Positions 6,397-10,902 of a DNA stretch of 10,902 bases are shown one piece after another. Every line of letters starts with the position of its first letter. Positions within the stretch are counted from its first letter, which is position 1. This DNA is from Betaproteobacteria bacterium (GTDB lineage: Bacteria > Pseudomonadota > Gammaproteobacteria > Burkholderiales > Rhodocyclaceae), in assembly GCA_028065725.1 (NCBI GenBank), contig JAPTVL010000360.1:1-10902 (forward strand). The letters are read 5' to 3'. The notes beneath the pieces were generated by a model. That model saw nothing but the letters and a program-made list of their open reading frames with translations, did not search any database and was not told the origin of the DNA. The position numbers and the translations under genes were made by a program.

Positions 6397-7976
6397 GAAG
6401 ACTGTTCCAGATCGGCTTCGCAGTCTACGCTTATCTGCTTTGGTGGCTGCTGGTCCGCCTGCATCTGTGGCGTCCGTCGGTGACGCCGGCGCAGCGGCTG
6501 TGCCACACGGTCGAGCGGCTGGGCACGACGTTCGTCAAGCTCGGCCAGGGTTTGAGCCTGCACCGCGACCTGCTGCCGGACGAGTACATCCGCGCGCTGC
6601 AGGGCCTGCAGGATCGCGTCGCGCCGTTTCCGGACGCGGTCGCGCGGCGCGAGGTGGAACAGGCGCTGGGAAAACCCATCGCCGAATTGTTCGCCGAATT
6701 CGAGGCGCACCCGCTGGCAGCGGCCTCCATCGCGCAAGTGCACCGGGCGCGCCTGCACGACGGACGGCGCGTGGTGGTGAAGATACGCCGGCCTCGCATC
6801 AAGGCCCAGATCGACCGCGACATGCGCCTGCTGCGCGGCATGCTGCGCGTGCTGCTCCTGCTGTTGCCATGGCTGCGGCGCTACGAGCCACTCGCCATCG
6901 TCGATGAAATCCGCGCCAACCTGCTCAAGGAAACGGACTTCCGCCGCGAGGCGCGCGATACCCTGCGTTTCGCCGAAGCCTTCCGCGGCTCGGCGACCGT
7001 GCACATCCCCGCGGCGATCGAAGGGCTGTATACCGAGTCGGTGCTGGTGCAGGAGCTGAGCGGCGGGCGCCGCGTTGACGATCCCGCGGTACGCGCGCAC
7101 GGAGCGCAACTCGCGCAGGCCCTGGTCGAGGCCTATCTGCAGCAGATATTCGTCATGGGCGTGTTTCACGGCGATCCCCATCCCGGCAACCTGTTCATCA
7201 TGGAGAGCGGGCGCATCTGTTTCCACGACTTCGGCATCGTCGGTACGCTCGATTCGTCCACGCGCCGCAACCTGGCGGCGTTCCTGCTCGCCTTCGTCCA
7301 TCGGGACAGCGAGTGGATGCTGGATGCGGCGATCGACCTGGGCCTGCTCGCGGGGGCGCTCGATCGCGCGGAGTTCCGCCAGGGACTGCAGGAGATCATC
7401 CAGGACTATGCCGGTCTGCCGCTCAAGGAGTGGTCGCTGGCCGAGGCCTTCGTGCGGGTGGCGCGTCTCGGCCGCGGGCGCAACATCCGCATTCCGCATA
7501 ACCTGCTCGTCCTGATGCGCATGCTGTATCTGATGGAAAACGCCGTGCGCGACCTCGACCCGGACTTCAATCTGCTGCAGAGCATGCTCGGCAAGGCCGA
7601 AGAGGTGATCCGTTCCTCCGCCGGTGCCGGCGCAGAAACGGGACTCGACCGGCTGCAATTCGAGGCCACGGCCGGGGTGCGGGAGCTGCCGGCCGAGCTC
7701 GGCGCCTGGATCCACCGGATACGCGCCCAGGGCATCGAGATGCAGGTACAGCACCACGGCATGGAAGAGCTGGAGCAAAGCATCGCTCGCGCCAGCAACC
7801 GCGTGGCCCTGGCGCTGGTGACGCTGGGCCTCTACATCGCCGCCTCGCTGCTGATGCAGCATTCAATCGGGCCGCGCCTCGGCGAGATGCCGCTGCTGGC
7901 GGCGGCCGGCTACGCGCTGGCGTTGTGGTTCACATGGCGTCTCGCACGGGGAATTTCCCGTTCGGGGAAGCTGTGA
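6381..7976 (+). CDS. UbiB/AarF/ABC1-family protein kinase-like ATPase
   Basis: This is a 531-residue membrane-associated atypical kinase-like protein. E. coli UbiB, which supports ubiquinone biosynthesis, is about 546. The family hallmarks are intact: the KxGQ motif as KLGQ (53-56) followed by LHRDLLP, the Ala-rich loop PLAAASIAQVH (111-121) in place of a glycine-rich loop, the nucleotide-site lysine K134 in VVVKIRRP, ETD (184-186), the catalytic-type loop HGDPHPGN (263-270) and DFG (283-285). Hydrophobic stretches at about 474-493 and 503-521 are the expected C-terminal membrane anchors, and residues 9-26 are also hydrophobic. No ubi genes are nearby, so it may be an accessory paralogue rather than the housekeeping UbiB. 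I therefore give no symbol. The start is ATG 6381 or, better placed for the ribosome site, GTG 6384. It is followed by a 103-base gap before the metal ATPase. Confidence 0.93.
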   Translation: MVSGLRRLFQIGFAVYAYLLWWLLVRLHLWRPSVTPAQRLCHTVERLGTTFVKLGQGLSLHRDLLPDEYIRALQGLQDRVAPFPDAVARREVEQALGKPIAELFAEFEAHPLAAASIAQVHRARLHDGRRVVVKIRRPRIKAQIDRDMRLLRGMLRVLLLLLPWLRRYEPLAIVDEIRANLLKETDFRREARDTLRFAEAFRGSATVHIPAAIEGLYTESVLVQELSGGRRVDDPAVRAHGAQLAQALVEAYLQQIFVMGVFHGDPHPGNLFIMESGRICFHDFGIVGTLDSSTRRNLAAFLLAFVHRDSEWMLDAAIDLGLLAGALDRAEFRQGLQEIIQDYAGLPLKEWSLAEAFVRVARLGRGRNIRIPHNLLVLMRMLYLMENAVRDLDPDFNLLQSMLGKAEEVIRSSAGAGAETGLDRLQFEATAGVRELPAELGAWIHRIRAQGIEMQVQHHGMEELEQSIARASNRVALALVTLGLYIAASLLMQHSIGPRLGEMPLLAAAGYALALWFTWRLARGISRSGKL

Positions 7977-8079
7977 TGGCGTTGGGGGGAGAGCAAGCGT
8001 TTGCCGACTGGGCCAGGACCACATTGTCAGCGCCGAGTAGCCTACACCCAGGGTACATTCAACACGAGGAGGTCTCATC
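7977..8079 (+). promoter_or_regulatory. Intergenic leader before the metal ATPase
   Basis: At 103 bases this is the largest gap in the second half of the window apart from 6092-6219, so it is the likeliest place for a separate promoter for the ATPase-MFS pair. I cannot fit a convincing -35/-10 pair. TTGTCA (8024-8029) lacks a partner at the right distance. A weak imperfect dyad lies at 8043-8057 (TACACCC A GGGTACA). No MerR-family long-spacer promoter or Rho-independent terminator is apparent. Confidence 0.3.
8067..8072 (+). promoter_or_regulatory. Ribosome binding site of the metal ATPase
   Basis: AGGAGG lies 7 bases before ATG 8080. The motif and spacing fix the start and confirm that the HMA-like N-terminus belongs to the protein. 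Confidence 0.85.
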
Positions 8080-10446
8080 ATGAAAACCGTCACCATCGAA
8101 GTCGGCAATCTATTGTCGGCATTGAGTGCTCTCGGCGTGGAAAAGCAGCTCATGAAGCTCCCGGGTGTGCATCGGTCCGAGGTCAACTACGTCGCCGGCA
8201 GCGCCACCGTTGTGTACGACGAGACGGTGACGGATATCAAGACCATCAAGGCCCGGGTGCACGAGTGCGGCTATCACTGCGCGGGCGAGCGCCTGCCAAA
8301 ACACATCTGCGTGCCGGAGGATCCCCCGGCTGCTGCCGCCATTGCGCCTGCGGCGCCCGCCAGGCACGTGCATGAACCTGCCCCCCATGCCGGGCGCGCC
8401 GCGCCGGCGGGCGCCGCAGGCGCGATGGCGCACGAGATGGGCCACGGCGCCGGCATGGACGCGCAGGCGATGGCGCGCGACATGCGCAAGCGTTTCTTCA
8501 TCGCGACGGCGTTCACCGTGCCGGTCTTCGTCTATTCGCCCATGGGTGGCATGTTCGCGCCGCCAGTGCCGCCGTTCGGCCTGTCCCTCAACCTATGGCT
8601 GTTCCTGCTTGCCAGCATCGCGGTGATCTACCCGGTCTGGCCGTTCGCGGTCGCCGCCTGGCGCGCGCTCCAGAACGGCGTGCTCAACATGGCGGTGCTG
8701 GTGGTGCTGTCGGTCGGAACCGGCTATCTGTTCAGCGTGGGTGCGACCTTCTTCTTTCCAGGCGTGCAGTTCTACGAGGCGGTATCGGTGCTGCTGGTGT
8801 TCATCCTGCTCGGCCACTGGCTGGAGATGCGCGCGCGTGCCGGCGCCTCGGCGGCGATCCGCGCGCTGCTCGATCTTGCTCCGCCGATGGCCACGGTGAT
8901 CCGTGAGGGGCGCGAAACGGAACTGCCCACCGCCGAGGTGCTGGCGGGCGATATGGTCATGATTCGTCCCGGCAACAAGATTCCGGTAGACGGTGAAGTG
9001 ACTGAAGGCGAGTCGCAGGTGGACGAATCCATGCTCACCGGCGAATCCATGCCGGTCGGGAAGAAACCCGGCGACATGGTGATCGGCGCGACCATCAACA
9101 AAAGCGGCAGCTTTGTCTACCGTGCCACCAAGGTTGGCACCGACACCGCGCTGGCGCAGATCGTCAAGCTGGTGCAGGAGGCGCAGAACTCCAAGGCGCC
9201 GGCGCAATTGCTGGCTGATCGCGCCTCTCAATGGCTGGTACTTATCGCGCTGGTGATTGGCCTCGCGACTTTCGCAGTTTGGTTCTGGTGGATCGGCCAG
9301 CCGCTGCTGTTCGCCCTCACGCTGACGATTACGGTGTTCGTCATCGCCTGCCCGGACGCCCTCGGACTCGCCACGCCGATGGCGGTGATGGTCGGCACCG
9401 GCCTGGGCGCCATGAACGGCATCCTGTTCAAGAACGCCGCCGCACTCGAGGAAGCGACGCGGCTGGACGTCGTGATCTTCGACAAGACCGGCACGCTCAC
9501 CCTGGGCCAGCCCGATGTAGTGGACGTGGCGGCTGCGCCGGATATCACTGAAGACGCGGTGCTCGCACTTGCCGCCGCGGTGGAGCAAAGCTCCGAGCAT
9601 CCCCTGGCGCAGGCGATTCTCAAGCGCGCGGGAAACTTGGCGATGCCGCCGGCAACCGGCTTTAGCAACATCGACGGCATGGGCGCCAAGGGAGAGGTCG
9701 AGGGACGCACGGTGCTACTGGGCAATCGCAAACTGATGCAGGCCGAGAAAGTCGACATGGGCGGACTCGTGTCGCGCGCCGACGAGATGCAGGGGGCAGG
9801 GCGGACGGTTGTGCATGTTGCGCATGGTGGCAAGCTGGTCGGGCTCATTGCCATTGCCGATGCACCGCGCGCCACCTCGGCGGCGACGGTGCAGAAACTG
9901 CGCGAACGTGGTGTGCAGGTGGCCATGCTCACGGGGGACAACCAGGCGACGGCCGAACGCATCGCCGCGGGGCTCGGCATCGATATCGTGCTCGCCGACG
10001 TGCTGCCCGGGCAGAAGGCAGACAAGGTGAAGGAACTGCAGGCACAGGGCAAGAAAGTCGGCATGGTTGGGGACGGCATCAACGATGCACCAGCGCTGAC
10101 GCAGGCGGACGTCGGTTTCGCCATCGGCGCCGGTACCGACGTGGCGATGGAATCCGCCGACGTGGTGCTGATGAAGAGCGACCCGTTCGACGTGGTCGGT
10201 GCGATCATGCTGTCGCGCGCCACTCTCACCAAGATGCACCAGAACCTGTGGTGGGCGGTGGCTTACAACGTGGTCGCCTTCCCGGTCGCGGCCGGGATGT
10301 TCTATCCCTTTGTCATCAGCCCCGAGGTTGCGGCGCTCGCGATGTCCGGCAGCTCGGCGCTGGTGGCTGTAAACGCTCTGCTGCTTAAGCGCACCCGTCT
10401 CGAAGGCATCCATGCGCATGGACCGACGCAGGGCGCAACCATATGA
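8080..10446 (+). CDS. P1B-type metal ATPase with CPD motif and CxxC-less HMA domain
   Basis: This 788-residue pump should export a transition metal across the inner membrane using ATP. The N-terminal HMA-like domain (1-68) lacks the GMxCxxC loop: counting back from VEK (20-22), the two Cys positions fall on S13 and S16. Cysteines occur instead at C63, C67 and C77. A His/Met-rich linker follows (H96, H98, H103, M116, H118, M120, H122, M126). Eight TM segments are expected, the first near 139-153. The actuator TGES is at 320-323, the membrane motif is C424-P425-D426 where CPC is usual, the phosphorylation site is D468KTGT, the nucleotide-domain HP is 507-508, and the hinge GDGIND is 664-669. 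TM5 carries Y729-N730 and TM6 carries M755-S-G-S-S, both Cu(I)-pump (P1B-1) signatures. All catalytic residues are intact, so it should be active. The cargo is most likely copper or silver, but the changed sites leave this open. The stop overlaps the next start. Confidence 0.95.
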   Translation: MKTVTIEVGNLLSALSALGVEKQLMKLPGVHRSEVNYVAGSATVVYDETVTDIKTIKARVHECGYHCAGERLPKHICVPEDPPAAAAIAPAAPARHVHEPAPHAGRAAPAGAAGAMAHEMGHGAGMDAQAMARDMRKRFFIATAFTVPVFVYSPMGGMFAPPVPPFGLSLNLWLFLLASIAVIYPVWPFAVAAWRALQNGVLNMAVLVVLSVGTGYLFSVGATFFFPGVQFYEAVSVLLVFILLGHWLEMRARAGASAAIRALLDLAPPMATVIREGRETELPTAEVLAGDMVMIRPGNKIPVDGEVTEGESQVDESMLTGESMPVGKKPGDMVIGATINKSGSFVYRATKVGTDTALAQIVKLVQEAQNSKAPAQLLADRASQWLVLIALVIGLATFAVWFWWIGQPLLFALTLTITVFVIACPDALGLATPMAVMVGTGLGAMNGILFKNAAALEEATRLDVVIFDKTGTLTLGQPDVVDVAAAPDITEDAVLALAAAVEQSSEHPLAQAILKRAGNLAMPPATGFSNIDGMGAKGEVEGRTVLLGNRKLMQAEKVDMGGLVSRADEMQGAGRTVVHVAHGGKLVGLIAIADAPRATSAATVQKLRERGVQVAMLTGDNQATAERIAAGLGIDIVLADVLPGQKADKVKELQAQGKKVGMVGDGINDAPALTQADVGFAIGAGTDVAMESADVVLMKSDPFDVVGAIMLSRATLTKMHQNLWWAVAYNVVAFPVAAGMFYPFVISPEVAALAMSGSSALVAVNALLLKRTRLEGIHAHGPTQGATI

Positions 10447-10902
10447 ACGTGTCCGAGATCGCCGCCCGGGAGTCCGCCACGAGCCTGGCGCTGCCGCTGG
10501 TGGCGGTGTTCGTCGTCTCCATGGGGTTTGGCCTGGTGTTGCCGGTACTGCCATTTGTGCTGGCACTTGCGCTTGGCGAGGCGGTGTCGCGGGAAACGAT
10601 TTCATGGCACACCGGCCTCTTGACAGGCACGTACATGCTGGCGCTGTTCCTGTTTGCGCCGCTTTGGGGTTACGTCTCTGATCGTGCCGGGCGGAGAACA
10701 GTCATTTTGCTTGGGCTCGCCGGATTCATCGGCGCCATGCTGTGGTTTGCGCTGGCGCGCGGCCTGGTATCCGTCTATGCCGCCCGTGCGTTTGCCGGCG
10801 TGTTCGCGGCGGCAGTGCTGCCGGTGGTGTTTGCCTGGGTAAGCGATGTGCGGTCACCCCCCACGCTGGCAGGGGCATTCGCCTGGCTGAGCGCGGCGAG
10901 TG
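10443..10902 (+). CDS. Major facilitator superfamily transporter (3' partial)
   Basis: The frame opens at ATG 10443, overlapping the ATPase stop (ATGA, 10443-10446), and stays open to the window end, giving 153 residues. After a short polar N-terminus there are four hydrophobic segments (about 15-43, 57-77, 86-104 and 109-133), as in the first third of a 12-TM MFS protein. Motif A is clear in the loop after TM2: [10 protein letters not shown] (76-85), matching GxxxDRx[11 protein letters not shown] (30-37) in TM1 resembles drug-efflux MFS members. An exporter is therefore likelier than a nutrient importer, but the substrate is unknown. Coupling to the ATPase suggests a shared role in extrusion or metal homeostasis. 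Confidence 0.9.
   Translation, partial: MNVSEIAARESATSLALPLVAVFVVSMGFGLVLPVLPFVLALALGEAVSRETISWHTGLLTGTYMLALFLFAPLWGYVSDRAGRRTVILLGLAGFIGAMLWFALARGLVSVYAARAFAGVFAAAVLPVVFAWVSDVRSPPTLAGAFAWLSAAS

Noticed and set aside
7946..7961. Palindrome ACGGGGAATTTCCCGT at the end of the UbiB-like gene
   Set aside because: It leaves a stem of only five strong pairs with no following T-run and lies inside the coding sequence, so it is not a credible terminator.
8043..8057. Imperfect dyad TACACCC A GGGTACA before the metal ATPase, considered as a metalloregulator operator
   Set aside because: The symmetry is partial, no -35/-10 pair frames it, and it does not resemble the CueR-type sites I know. I mention it only as part of the intergenic entry.

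Overview
The window is GC-rich (about two thirds G+C by eye) and gene-dense, and every gene I can support lies on the + strand. A YbhF/YbhS/YbhR-type ABC exporter, a UbiB/AarF-family kinase-like protein, a P1B-type metal ATPase and an FtsH fragment fit a Gram-negative proteobacterium, probably beta- or gammaproteobacterial. That assignment rests on family content only. No rRNA, tRNA, CRISPR array, transposase or integrase is visible.

Region 1 (1-4352) is an ABC-2 exporter operon. It starts with the 3' part of a two-NBD fused ATPase (YbhF-like, cut by the window edge), then a YbhS-like permease, a six-TM DUF998-like membrane protein wedged between the permeases, and a YbhR-like permease. The stop/start overlaps at 1466-1469 and 3240-3243 point to one translationally coupled transcript.

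Region 2 (4386-6091) holds a 57-residue YHS-domain protein, a tandem DUF1566 (Lcl_C-like) protein whose GTG start overlaps the YHS stop, and a small exported helical protein of unknown function.

Region 3 (6092-7976) is a decay and junction zone. It has a possible 39-codon ORF, a 58-codon remnant of the N-terminus of an FtsH protease, and then an intact UbiB/AarF/ABC1-family gene whose ribosome binding site lies inside the hybrid end of the remnant.

Region 4 (8080-10902) is a P1B-type ATPase overlapping by ATGA with a major facilitator transporter that runs off the window. The ATPase is the most unusual gene. Its membrane metal motif is CPD instead of CPC, and the CxxC of its N-terminal HMA domain appears as SxxS, with three cysteines near the end of that domain and a His/Met-rich linker. 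TM5 and TM6 keep the YN and MxxSS signatures of Cu(I) pumps.

Read together, the window looks like an accessory envelope/metal-handling cluster: an ABC exporter, a YHS metal-binding candidate, an exported helical protein, a variant metal ATPase and an MFS pump. The functional link between the ABC half and the ATPase half is inference from adjacency and common strand.
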